Assembly: GCF_010183535.1 (NCBI RefSeq)
Contig: NC_071330.1
Span: 14,551,717 to 14,615,716, forward strand
Reading direction: 5' to 3'
DNA length: 64,000 nucleotides
From: Caenorhabditis remanei
Taxonomy: Eukaryota > Nematoda > Chromadorea > Rhabditida > Rhabditidae
Part shown: piece after piece, positions 10,972 to 21,298 of the stretch
Position numbering within the stretch: position 1 is the first letter of the stretch
How the letters are laid out: each line of letters starts with the position of its first letter
Position numbers and translations under genes: made by a program
Notes under the pieces: generated by a model
The model's input: the letters and a program-made list of their open reading frames with translations, nothing else
What the model was told of the DNA's origin: nothing
Databases searched by the model: none

Positions 10972-11808
10972 CACTGGGTAACAGCGATGAACCTCGTGAA
11001 AACGCGCTCCGTTGATACCAGAGCCGCGTCGCCTCGAACGGAATAAGCCGCGACGCGGCGGACGGCGCTGGGCGCGATGAGAAATCAGCTTTTTCCACTG
11101 AAAACATAATAGAAAAGTGTTTGTTTTGAAGAAAAAAGTCAAAATCAACTAGAATTACATTTTCCTGTTTCAGAAGCCTAATTTTGTCTATAGACTCTAA
11201 AAAAAATGCGACAAAGACAGAACATTTAATAAAGATTTCAGACAAGGAAAACTAAGAGAATACTCACAATTGGTGACGTTTACAGCAAAAAACTTTCGAG
11301 CAACAACAGTTTTTTATTAGAAAAGGAAAAAAAAACAGAGCAAAATTAGAAAAATAGTTAATAATTTACATTAGAATTTGAAGAAGTTTGGTTGAAGTGA
11401 AGCTGCGCCGAAAATTCACAATTTCAGTGGAAAGACGAGGCGTAGAAGAAGATATCTGAAAGTGTTATTCATGAAACTACGGGAAAACTGACTAAACGGA
11501 AGTTATACGTGGAAAAAATAACCTGAAATGTTCTCCTTGACTTGTTGGCTGATTTTGTCCATTTTTCGCTGCATTTGTTGACTGAAAATAGATTTTTTCG
11601 ATTCTATAATATTTTTTCGAGCAAAAAACAAAGAGAATGTACGAAAATCTAGTTTAAAACGACCAAATATGAAGAAAATTAAACTTTTTTGACGAAAAAA
11701 CGAGCTTCGCGGCTTATCACTTGAAGGGAGCCGCGACGCGCACGCAACGCGTCTCTCTCGGTGTCGATTTACGAGGTTGAATTTGAGGTTCATCGCTGTT
11801 ACCCAGTG
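10972..11808. mobile_element. 837 bp TIR transposon with CCGACT duplication
   Basis: Perfect 24 bp terminal inverted repeats begin CACTGGGTAACAGCGATGAA. The flanks are CCGACT on both sides (10966-10971 and 11809-11814), a 6 bp target-site duplication. Both ends also carry subterminal GCCGCGACGCG words. The interior is AT-rich without a transposase frame, so it is non-autonomous. It inserted into the 5' flank of a decayed F-box gene. The superfamily is not assigned; the 6 bp duplication is unusual for the common nematode families. Confidence 0.85.
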
Positions 11809-11865
11809 CCGACTGTACACAGGACGATACCACGATTAGGCTATTTTAACAAATGGCATGTCTGT

Positions 11866-11880
11866 ATTCCCAGAGACCAT
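11866..11880 (+). promoter_or_regulatory. Conserved upstream box TTCCCAGAGACC
   Basis: ATTCCCAGAGACCAT lies about 97 bp before the ATG of the first intact F-box gene. The same box, or its complement, recurs upstream of most F-box genes here, usually preceded by GTATTTG and followed by CTCCTCCTGGG or CCTTCTAGAATTTTCC. It is a candidate promoter or 5'-flank element; it could also simply be conserved by recent duplication. Confidence 0.45.
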
Positions 11881-11976
11881 CTCCTCCTAGGATGTTTCTC
11901 AAGGAACCCTCTTTACCCTGTGTACACTTGACCCCTCATTCTACTCATTGATTTTGTCCTTTCATATTCCTTTGCG

Positions 11977-13046
11977 ATGGCCCAACAGCAACCGTTCAAA
12001 CTACTCCGTCTTCATAATCTGACTCTTCGAAATGTTCTACAATTTCTAAATCCAATTGAGTTGTAAGTTGTTCACTAAGACTCAAAAAATATTAAAGGCG
12101 ATTCCAGGTTCGAGCTATCCCAATGCTCCCAAAGAGCCCTCTCCATCATACCACTATCTGGTAGCAAGCATTTCAAGCTGCACATGAACGAATCTTTCCA
12201 CTGTATCAGTGTCAATGACCACGTGTTTCGTATTTATAACAATCGCTCCCAATTGGAATATCCTCTGCATGGAACTCGTACTTTTATGGAATCTACTGTA
12301 AAGATTTGTCATGAGTCAGAGCACGAGCTCGTCAGTTTCTGGGATAATGGTTATGTCGGATGGAAGACTGTTTTCTTCCATCTCTCAAACGTATTCAAAT
12401 GCACTATTGAATATGCAAGATTTTCCCATACAATTCCTGCAGAGATCTTCCTATCGATTATCGATTTTATCAGTAGCCGGCAATCCAAAATCAAAGAACT
12501 CACTGTTTGGGGAGATGATCTGACTGATGAGAACGTGACTGAGATATTTAATAAGCTGAGAGTCACTGATCGTCTAGATCTGTGTCATCAATTTTCTATG
12601 CCTCCATCGATTCCGTTCAACTCAAAATCCATTTATATGTTGAACTCATTTTGGATAACTTTTGAACACTTGAAATCAATGAAAAACTGTATAGTAATTC
12701 ACCTAGATCGATCTACATTAACTGATCGTGATATGACATCGTTGTTAAACGATTGGAGATCAGGACAGTTTCCAGATCTTCAATATTTATCCATCAAAAG
12801 CAATTTTCTGAGTAGAAACTTCACCGCATTCGGGCTACCGTCACTTCAGGATACTGTAAATCCACAATTCTATGCAAGAACGTAAGAATATTCATGAACT
12901 GTACTTGAAATAATTCCAATGTTTTCAGGATCCTTGGTTCGCCAAGAGTTACTTATGGAGCTATCGATTTTCAGAGAGACGATGGAGTTGTTGCAAAAGT
13001 TTGTTTTGACAATCAAGATGGAGATTTGCAAATTCTATTGTTGTAA
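11977..13046 (+). CDS. F-box / FBA_2 protein, gene 1 (intact)
   Basis: Exons 11977-12062, 12108-12881 and 12929-13046 (978 bp, 325 residues) splice in frame with GTAAGT/TTCCAG and GTAAGA/TTTTCAG borders. The F-box occupies about residues 5-50: PFKLLRL, then LRNVLQFLNPIEL across the first splice, then the FELSQCS core. The FBA_2-like domain is at about residues 205-265, with WITFEHLKSM, LDRSTLTDRDM and LNDWRSGQFPDLQYLSI. Exon 3 adds a conserved C-terminus with RDDGVVAKV. Expected role: SCF ubiquitin-ligase substrate adaptor; substrate unknown. An AATAAA lies at about 13100. It is tail to tail with gene 2, whose 3' flank is an inverted copy of its own. Confidence 0.88.
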
Positions 13047-13089
13047 TAATTTTGTTTCCGTTTCTTGTTCCTATTTTCATGTTTCTTGG

Positions 13090-13850
13090 TTAACTTTTAA
13101 ATAAAATTTACTGGTTACTTAAGAATTATGATTCCAAAAAATACAGAAACTACAACTAAATTGTATTCAAAAGTTGTAGCACAGATCAACGATAAATGTG
13201 GCAATCATATAAATATGGAAGAACGGAAAAACGTCGTCATTCAAAAGCGCTCCGCGACAAGTCGCAACTGCGACATTTCGTTACTGTTCGTTTCGCAACC
13301 ATAGAACTAGCAATCGTTTAACCTAGCTTTTCAGAAAACGGGTCAAATATCTTATTCTTATATCTAATTGTTTTCAAATATGTTCCCAGACCCTTTGGTA
13401 CACTCAACATTTTCAGGTGACCCAAATATGCAAATGCGGTGTAGTTGTGGAACGTCGCAGTTGCGAAGTGTCGCAGTTGCGAAATGTCGCGAAGCTCTCC
13501 ACTTCCAAGATGTTGAAGATGTCTACTGTTCACCCAAGCACCAAATCTCAATTGCCCTTCGAATAGATGTTTCTATTGCCAACAATACGGACAAGACGGT
13601 GGTTTAAAAAAACAACGAATAAGGATCATGATAGGACTAACGGACCACGATTAAACTATTAAACTCACTTTGTCTATTATTAGTTGTTTTTTGTATTCTA
13701 ATTTATAGTATACCATTTCGCTACCGTATTTTTTTTTGGCATTTTTTGAGTCAAAATCTATTCGTCAAACTTCTGTATTTTTCGGAATCATAATTCTTAA
13801 GCAACTGCAAACAGTAAATTTTATTTAAAACTTAACGAAGAAACATGAAA
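13090..13850. repeat. Inverted 3' flanks of convergent F-box genes
   Basis: The flank downstream of gene 1 (TTAAGAATTATGATTCCAAA at about 13120-13140) is repeated in reverse at about 13785-13850 beyond gene 2. Between them is about 600 bp with no recognisable gene. It includes a second inverted pair: CGCGACAAGTCGCAACTGCG at about 13255-13275, and GTCGCAGTTGCGAA twice at about 13450-13490. Frames at 13318-13607 fall in these repeats and are not credible genes. Confidence 0.65.
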
Positions 13851-13866
13851 ATAGAAAAAAATATTA

Positions 13867-14974
13867 TTACAACACCAGAATACGCAAATCTCCATCTTTC
13901 TCATTGAAACTAACTTTTGCAACAACTCCATCATCTCTTTGAACATCAATAGCTCCATAAGTAGTTCTAGGTAAACCGAGAATGCTGAAAACATTGGAAA
14001 TACTTCTATTAAAACTCTCGACTCTCTTACGTTTTTATATGAAATCGTGGATTTACAGTATCTTGAAGTGACGGAAGTCCGAATGCGGTGAAGGTTTTGC
14101 TCAGAAATCTGCTTTGGATGAATAAATATTGAAGATTTGGAAATTTTCCAGATTTCCAGTCGTTCAAGAATGATGTCATATCATGATCTGTTAATTTAGA
14201 ACAATCTAACTGAATTACAGTACTATTCCTCATTGAATTCAAGTGTTCAGTTGTGATCCAGCATGAGTTCCAAATATCGATGGATTTCGAGTGGTTCAAT
14301 GGAATTGATGGAGGTACAGAAAATTTATGTCCGATAACTAGACGATCAGTGACTCTCAATTTATCAAATATCTCAGTCATGTTCTTATCAGTGAGGTTTT
14401 GCCCATTGACATGGAGTTTTTTGATGTCAGACTGACGGGTACTGATGAAATCAATAATCGACATGTAGAATGCTGCAGGAATTGTATCTGTGAACCTTCC
14501 ACATTCAATATGACAATTGAAAACTTTTGAGAGGTGGAAGAGAACTGCTTTCAATCCGACAAGTTGATCTTCCCAAAAACTCCAGAGCTCTCGCTCTGAA
14601 TGGTGGGAAATCTTCGCTGTTGACTCCATAAAAGTACGGTTTCCATGCAGAGAATATTCAGATTGGGAGCTATTTTTATAAATACGAAAAGAGTAGCCAT
14701 TGATATGGATGGAGCTAGAAAATTGATTCATACAAAGCTTAAACTTTTTGCTACCGGATAGCGGGATGATGGAGAGGGCTCTTCGGGAGCATTGGGATAA
14801 CTCGAATCTGGAAATGTCATTAATATTTTTTGAGTCTTAGTGAAAAACTTACAATTCAATGGGATTCAGAAGCTGGATCACATTTCGAAGAGCCACAGTT
14901 GGAAGATGGAGTAATTTGAACAGTTGGGATGTTTTAAAGAGAAATGGATAGGAGAGAATCAATAAATATAACAT
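13867..14974 (-). CDS. F-box / FBA_2 protein, gene 2 (start codon altered)
   Basis: Exons on the minus strand are 14974-14853, 14807-14031 and 13984-13867. The family start (ATG before TCC/ACT CCC CAA CCG) is here ACATCCCAACTGTTC, so the usual ATG is lost. An upstream ATG at 14974 is in frame and would add 14 mostly hydrophobic residues (MLYLLILSYPFLFK), giving 338 residues; that is the model given. The rest is a full family member: F-box about residues 16-65, FBA_2 part with WITTEHLNSMRN and LNDWKSGKFPNLQYLFI, and C-terminal RDDGVVAKV. Either translation uses the upstream ATG or the gene is a young pseudogene. It is convergent with gene 1. Confidence 0.65.
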
Positions 14975-15490
14975 GGACCAGTTGTGTGCAAACACTAAAC
15001 GGTCTTATTATTCCTTAATAAAGATCTTAGGAGTAGAATGTCTCTGGGAATATTAGATTGTGGAAATGATTCTAAGAATGACTGATCGAGTGCACACACT
15101 ATGGAGAGAATGGCTTGATGGAATATTCTAGAAGCGTAGGGTCTCTGGGAATGCAAAAATGTCCTTCATTAGACTGAAGAAGTTTCTTTAACAGAATTCT
15201 AATGGAATAAATTGAGAAATTATAAATTTAACAACAGTTTGTCAGATTCATTGTGACAAACCCATTTTAACGGATATACTCATCATGACCTTTATATAAA
15301 TCTTACGATAAAAAAGCAGCAAAAATTCAAAGTTTTCAAGAAGTAGGTCACCTCACAAAAAAACTTCTTGAGGTTCAACAACATTACAAAAGTTGGTAAT
15401 TTAGGAGGGGGAGGGGAGAATAAAAGTACATTCGTTAAATGTTAATGAAGTAACATGGTAATAGAAAGAAGAAGAACATTAAAACAATTA
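14975..15490. other. Intergenic flank with promoter-type repeats
   Basis: Between two minus-strand F-box genes. It holds reversed copies of the GGTCTCTGGGAAT box near 15043 and 15145, and a segment (about 15230-15290, TTGTCAGATTCATTGTGACA) that recurs inverted at about 20880-20930. No gene is seen; the 15455-15748 frame overlaps the 3' end of gene 3 and is a shadow. Confidence 0.55.
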
Positions 15491-16485
15491 TTACAAGACC
15501 AGAATTTGCAAATCTCCATTTTCATTGTTGAAACAAATTTTTGCAACCACTCCATCATCTCTTTGAACATCAACTCCTCCATAAATCTCTCTTTCGGAAC
15601 CAAGGATGCTGAAAACATTCTAAATATTTCTAGTATAACTCAAGCATATTCTTACGTCTTTGCATACTTCTGTGGATCGACAGTATTTCTTAGGGCGGGC
15701 AACCCGAACGCTGTGAAGTTTTTGTTGAGTTGTTTACTTCTGATATAGAAGTACTCAAGATTCGGGAACTCTCCACGTTGCCAACTCTTCAGAAACTCCG
15801 TCATATCGTTATCAGTTAATGTAGTTTGGAAGAGCGTAATTACAGTACAGTTCTTCATTAAATTCAAGTGTTCCATAGTGACCCAGTACGAGAAGAAGAT
15901 GATCATAGATTTTGAGTTGGCTCTTATTTTATCAAATATATTAGTCCTATGTTCTTCAATAAGGTTCCGTCCACCAACATCTAGTTCTTTGATTTCGGTC
16001 TGTCGACCGCTTATAAAATCGATAATCGACTCGCGAAGCCCTGGTGGAAGCCTCGTGCAATCAATAGGACAATGGAAAATGTTTGAGAGATGAAAGAGAA
16101 CTGCTTTCAATCCGGCAATTCGATCATCCCAAAAACTACCAAGCTCCTGCTCTGAATGATAGGAAACTTTTACTGCTGACCCCTTAAAAGTACGGGTTCC
16201 ATGCAAAATATATGCCCATTGGTAATTTCTACGAACACGAAAAGCGTGGTCATTGACAAGAATGGAGCTATAATTATTGTTCATGCAAAGCTTGAATTTT
16301 TTGCTATCGGAAAGCGGGATTATCGAAAGGGCTCTTCGGGAGCATTGGGATAACTCGAATCTGAAATTGTCATTAATATTTTTTGAATCTTAGTGGAAAA
16401 CTTACAACTCAATTGGATTAAGAATCTGGAGCACATTTCGAAGAACCAGTGTAGGGAGGTGGAGTAGTTTGAGCGGTTGGGGCAT
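15491..16485 (-). CDS. F-box / FBA_2 protein, gene 3 (internally shortened)
   Basis: Exons 16485-16406, 16360-15656 and 15608-15491 on the minus strand total 903 bp (300 residues) and splice in frame. The F-box is intact (MPQPLKLLHLPTLVLRNVLQ...). Exon 2 is 705 bp, about 69 bp shorter than the family norm. The missing part includes the segment between FDKIR and SKSM that normally reads VTDHLxxxHQFSxPPSIPFN. The FBA_2 core is kept (YWVTMEHLNLM, TLTDNDMTEFLKSWQRGEFPNLEY). The losses keep frame, so it may still be functional with an altered substrate domain. It is head to head with gene 4, starts 315 bp apart. Confidence 0.8.
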
Positions 16486-16800
16486 TGCGAAGAGAAATAT
16501 AGAAGGGAGAGAATCAATAAATAGATATGGGACTAGTTGTGTGCAGACAGTCCGTTCAGAAAGATCCCAGCAGGAGAAGACCCCCTGGGAATACAAATAC
16601 GGTCCCTGATCAGAGTGTGTGGTGATTTAGAGATGGTTTCTGGGAATTTACACAAAGGGACAACGACGAGTTTGTGTATTTGTATTCCCAGAGACCGACC
16701 TCTTTTAGAATTTTCATTTGATTTTCCCCTTCTTGTCTCAAGTGACGGTCTCCCTTATCCACCGCTCATTGATTCTTCTCTCCTTCTATTTTTCGCCACA
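16486..16800. promoter_or_regulatory. Divergent promoter region of genes 3 and 4
   Basis: This 315 bp spacer separates two divergent ATGs. It carries the TTCCCAGAGACC box at 16684-16696 and reversed relatives near 16588 and 16637. Both sides end with the family 5' flank ATTGATTCTCTCC...ATTT..C..CACAATG. Confidence 0.5.
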
Positions 16801-18332
16801 ATGACTCCACAACCGTTCAAATTACTCCATCTACCAATTGTGACTCTTCGAAAAATGCTCCAGTTTCTTAATCCAATCGAGTTGTAAGTTGTTCATTAAT
16901 ACTCGAAACATATTAATGATAATTCCAGATTCGAATTATCCCAATGCTCCCGAAGAGCCCTCTCCATCATCCCCCTATCCGGTAGCAGAAATTTCAAACT
17001 GCAAATGGACGAGTTTAGTAGCATCATCCGTGTCAATGACCACATTTTTCGTATTCGAATCACCCGCGAACATTCGAAAGATGAATATGCTTTGTCTGGA
17101 ACCCGCATTTTTATGGAGTCTAAAGTAAAAATTTGTCACCAGTCAGAGCAAGAGTCAAAGCTGTCAAAGCAGGAGCTTATTAGTTTCTGGAGAAATAGAC
17201 ATATCGGATTCAAGACTGTCTTCTTTCATATCTCAGGAGTATTCAAGTGTCCCATTGAGTGTGCGAAGTTTGATCCTACGATTCCAACATCGCATTACAT
17301 GCCGATTATTGATTTCATTAGTAGCCGTCAATCAGAAATCAAAGAACTCTTTGTCGGTGGCAAAGACCTTTCTGATAAAAAAGTGACTAAGATATTCAAT
17401 AAATTGAGGGTCACTGAACATCTAGTTATGTTTCATCAATTTTCTAGACCTCCAATAATTCAATTCAACTACTCAAAATCCATCTATATCTGGAACTCTT
17501 CTTGGATCACAACGGAACACTTGAATTCAATGAAGCACTGTATAGTAATTGAACTGGATCAGTCTACATTAACTGATTATAACATGACATTGTTTTTGAA
17601 CGACTGGAAATCTGGAAAATTTCCAAATCTTCAATATTTATCCATCAAAAGCAATTTTCTAAGCAAAAACTTTACCGCATTCGGGCTACCGTCACTTCAA
17701 AATCCTGTCGATCCAGAAGATCATAAAAGATAGTAAGAATCAGACTTGCAAAATATCGGCCCGGCCCGGCTCGGCCCGTCGGCCCGGCCCGGCCGGTAGA
17801 GAAAGTTGCCCGGCCCGGCCCGGTCGGCCCGGAGTCAAAAAATGAGCACAATTTTTTCACAAAATTTTTCGAAATTTTTTGAAATTTTCATCAAAAATAG
17901 TCAAAAATCCTATGTACACTTGAGTTTTATCGATATGTAAAAACATAGTCGAAAATTCGACTTTTTTGCGAAAAAATCAAAAAAATTTCAAAAAAATTCA
18001 AATTTTCAAATTTTTGTACTGTGACCCGGGCCAGGCCGGGCCGGGCCGGGCCGGGCCGGGCCGGGCCGGTGAAAATTCTCAAATCGGCCCGGCCCGGCCC
18101 GGCCCGTTGCAAGTATGGTAAGAATGCTTGCGAATACTACTCTAAATATAATTTTAATGTTTTTAGCATCCTTGGTTTTCGAAGATCTATTTATGGAGGT
18201 GTTGATGTTCGAAGAGAGTTTGTTTCGTCAGTAAAGAAGGATATTTGCAAATTCTGGTGTTGTAATAATTGGGTTCCTGTTTCATTGTTCTTCTTGCTCA
18301 TTTTTCATGTTTCTTCATCAAATTTTGAATAA
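16801..18332 (+). CDS. F-box / FBA_2 protein, gene 4 (transposon in intron, shifted C-terminus)
   Basis: Exons are 16801-16883, 16929-17732 and 18167-18332. F-box and FBA_2 regions are complete (MTPQPFKLLHLP; WITTEHLNSMKHC; LNDWKSGKFPNLQYLSI). Exon 2 is 804 bp because of an extra acidic/basic stretch, SKLSKQE, near residue 80. Intron 2 is enlarged from about 47 to 434 bp by a hAT-like insertion. Exon 3 lacks a net 19 bp after VDVRRE, so the usual LQILVL end is read out of frame and translation runs to TAA at 18330-18332 (350 residues, unrelated hydrophobic tail). This may be a functional gene with a new C-terminus or an early pseudogene. Confidence 0.65.
17741..18117. mobile_element. hAT-like non-autonomous element rich in GGCCCGG
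   Basis: A 377 bp insertion with 11 bp terminal repeats CAGACTTGCAA / TTGCAAGTATG (one mismatch) and an exact 8 bp target duplication GTAAGAAT (17733-17740, 18118-18125). The 8 bp duplication and the CA-start fit the hAT superfamily. Both ends hold arrays of GGCCCGGCCCGGC and the complement, separated by AT-rich DNA; there is no transposase. It sits in intron 2 of gene 4, exactly at the splice donor, which is thereby duplicated. Confidence 0.88.
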
Positions 18333-18371
18333 AATTCACTGCTTGCAGTCGCATAAGAAATAGACCATACT

Positions 18372-18450
18372 ACATTTACAGATATGACGGAGTTCTTGGG
18401 GAGCTGGCAACATGGAGAGCTCCGGTTGGTGCAAATCGCAATCAGGACAC
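18372..18450 (+). pseudogene. FBA_2 domain fragment downstream of gene 4
   Basis: ACATTTACAGATATGACGGA followed by GTTCTTGGGGAGCTGGCAAC encodes TFTDxDMTEFLGSWQ, a piece of the FBA_2 core, with no surrounding gene. Related fragments lie at about 27640-27715 and 34372-34440, each downstream of a plus-strand F-box gene, so the fragment was carried along with duplicated units. Confidence 0.6.
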
Positions 18451-18563
18451 CACAAACTTGGCTAATTAACTTTTTGAATAGTGGAACACGGGAATCGTAT
18501 TATTAAAACATATATTTATTATTTTTGAAAAACATGAGTGCAATATACAAAGATTCTGAACAG

Positions 18564-19644
18564 TTATTGAAGGACGAGAAGCATTAAACATTTGTTTTTA
18601 ACGTCAAAATGAATTTTAGCAGCTACTCCATCCTCTCGTTGAATATCGATGGCAGCATAAATGACTCTTGGTGTATTGAGAACACTGAAAAATGGTGGAA
18701 TTAAAATAAGTCTAGACAACAAATAAACTGTTACATCTTCTTGAAGAAATGTGGATTGACAGTATCCTGAAGTGACGGCAGGTTGAATACCGTAAAGTTG
18801 TCGGTAAGTCGATCACTATCAATAGATAGGTATTCAAGGTTTGGATATTCTCCAGATTTCCAGTTTTCCAGAAGAGCTTTCATATCGACATTGTTGAGAG
18901 TCGTCCTTGCCAGTTCTATAACTACACATTGCTTCATAGAATTTAAGTGGGCGGCAGTAATCCAGGAGGAATGGGAAATAGTATTTGACTTGGCTGTAAA
19001 TGGAATGTTTGGATCTTCTGAGAATCTAGCATCCATTTCTAGACTGTCGGTGACCGTCAACTTGTCAAATATCCTTGTAACATTATCATATGTAAAGGAA
19101 TCGGCATTAACTCTTAATTCCTTAATTTCAGACTGTTGGCTGCTGACAAACTCAATAATTGACATGTAGACCTCTGCAGGCATAGTTTTGTATGGAAACA
19201 GGCATTCAATGGGGCAACTGAACACATTGGACACTTGGAAGAATACTGTAGCCAATCCGATATAATTATTATCCCAATAACTGATTAATTCATAGTCAGA
19301 AACATGACAAACGTTGGCTGTGGTCTCCATGAATCTTCTGGTTCCCTGTGGAGGAAACTTCGATTCGTGAGCTTTTCGGTAGACACGGAATATGTTATCA
19401 TTGACCGTAATACAGTCAAACAAATGGTCTAATTGAAGTTTGAACTTTTTGCTACCGGATAGAGGGATGATAGATGTCGCTTTTCGAGAGCATTGAGATA
19501 GTTCGAACCTGAAATATGTACTTATTCTCAAATTCAAATTCTACTTTCAAAAAAAACTTACAACTCAATGGGATTCAATAATTGTAGAACATTTCGAAGA
19601 ACCACAGTTGGAAGACGGAGTAGTTTGAACGGTTGTTCGGACAT
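18564..19644 (-). CDS. F-box / FBA_2 protein, gene 5 (intact, diverged)
   Basis: Exons 19644-19562, 19508-18735 and 18684-18564 on the minus strand total 978 bp (325 residues), all in frame. The F-box starts MSEQPFKLLRLPTVVLRNVL; exon 2 opens FELSQCSRKATSIIPLSGSK. The FBA_2 part has SSWITAAHLNSMKQC, ARTTLNNVDMKALLENW and GEYPNLEYLSI. It is more diverged than its neighbours and ends LLVLQ. Its ATG context is TTTCTCGTCACAATG. Expected SCF adaptor. Confidence 0.87.
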
Positions 19645-20016
19645 TGTGACGAGAAATGAATGGGAGAGAATCAATAAATAGAATAGGGAGAAGGTAACCT
19701 CATCGCTTGAGAAAGATCCCAGGAGAAGTACCCCCCTTGGGAATACAAATATGTCGATCATCACAGTGTATGATTTAGAGATGGTTTCTGGGAATATACA
19801 CAAGGTGACCATTTGAATCCACAAGTCCATATTCTCCATATTGTAAATTAGTTCCAGAAAATATCCATAGTTTTTCTTCGAGTGAGATTTCTGAAACATC
19901 TCCAGTTTTTATTTTTATCTATGATGGACAGCAAAAACTTACCGAACAAGTAGTTTCAGATTAGGAAACGGAGAGATTCCCTCCCGCAACCTCCCCGTCC
20001 ATACCATCGGTGCCAA

Positions 20017-20677
20017 TTACTCGGACTCGTTTGTGGTTTCGATAGTCAACTTCATCACCCCTTCACTCTTGTAGACCAATAGAGCTGCTCTTTTTCCAGT
20101 AAGAGCTATCTCTCTCAATTTCAGACATTGAGTGTCTTTGTCCGACACGAGTTGAGAAATGCTCTTGTAAAGGATACTCGATTGTCTCGAATTGATCTCT
20201 GCTGTTTTCATGCCGTAATAGCAAAAATCCAAGTCCTCGTCCACCAAATCACAAGAGAAAAGTTTTGCATCGTCGTTACCCAACCACACTCTCAAGAACT
20301 GGTTAGCAGTGAAGACGCTAAAAACCTTTCCTCTCACAACCACCGTTTGGAACTTTTGAAGCAAGTCAATGTTGGCTATGTCAAGGTTAAGACCATTTTC
20401 GAAGATCTTTGTTTGGACGAATTCCTTTTTCATCGCATCCATAACCTTGTGTGCAAGATCATCAATTGACTCCTCTTCCTCACTTTCCAGTTTCGGGGTT
20501 ACAATTTTAACCTTTTGGAAGATTGCTTGATTTTCGGTGTTTACGTGCGTCTCCGCGAAGTGATGCATGTTTCCATTGCCATCAGAGAGACAGAAACTAG
20601 ACCGTGGAAGTTGCTTCATTCCAGCTGCCTTGTAGGCAACAGACGAAACTTTTCCGGAAACAACCGCCAAACGGTGT
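20017..20677 (-). CDS. Possible OB-fold protein, 5' end missing
   Basis: A long minus-strand exon opens at a TTTTTCAG acceptor (20678-20685) and runs to TAA at 20017-20019, giving about 219 residues with no ATG at the start. It is unrelated to the F-box genes. An N-terminal stretch (AVVSGKVSSVAYK ... FCLSDGNGNMHHF) and a second stretch (VVVRGKVFSVFTANQFLRVWLGNDD ...) each have the strand pattern of an OB-fold, separated by an acidic, helical linker. POT1/telomere-binding-type OB proteins are one possibility; this is pattern-based and uncertain. I could not find a credible upstream coding exon, so the gene may be 5'-truncated. Part of its 3' flank recurs at about 24430-24720 without the gene. 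Confidence 0.45.
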
Positions 20678-20685
20678 CTGAAAAA

Positions 20686-21298
20686 GTTAATGGTTTATTC
20701 AATAAAAATGGAGAATTCTCACTAGAAGACTAAAATAAAACCGGCAGAGCAGAGTTAAACAAAAACTGCTACTATGTAGTTATGGTTATCGAGTTTTGTT
20801 TCTGCTCAAAGGTATTGTCAAAAGTGAAAACATTTTTCCATGTCCTTGTAAGATTGTTATCAAGGTCATGAGTATGTTCATTAGAATGGGTTTGTCACAA
20901 TGAATCTGACAAGCAGTTGTTAAATGTATTGTGTTATTATAAAACTTTTAAAAATAAAACTTTTATATAATTTCTAACTTTATTTCACCAACATTCTTTA
21001 GTTTTTAATTTTTCTGAATTGAACAAGCTTTGCAGTCTATACGACAAGATAATTGGTTGGAGTTTTTCGACAGTCTAATAAAATACGTGTTTGCATTCCC
21101 AGAGACCCTACGCTTCTAGAATTTTCCATCTCTCCATAGTGTGTGCACTCGATCATTCATTCTTAGAAGACTCCTCACACTAATATTCCCACAGACCTTC
21201 TCCTCCTGGGATCTTCATATTGAGAAGACCTTCAGTATTCCCGACACTGCGAGCCCCAGATCGTTTTATTGATTCTCTCCGTTCCATTTCTCGCCACA
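20686..21298. other. Intergenic region between OB-like gene and gene 7
   Basis: Contains an inverted match (about 20880-20930) to 15230-15290. From about 21090 it holds the 5' flank of gene 7, with box copies at 21095-21107 (ATTCCCAGAGACC) and about 21187 (ATTCCCACAGACC). No coding exon for the OB-like gene is convincing here. Confidence 0.5.

Noticed and set aside
13318..13607. Overlapping frames in the 13.3-13.6 kb region
   Set aside because: Made of GTCGCAGTTGCGAA repeats between convergent genes, with no family similarity or splice support.
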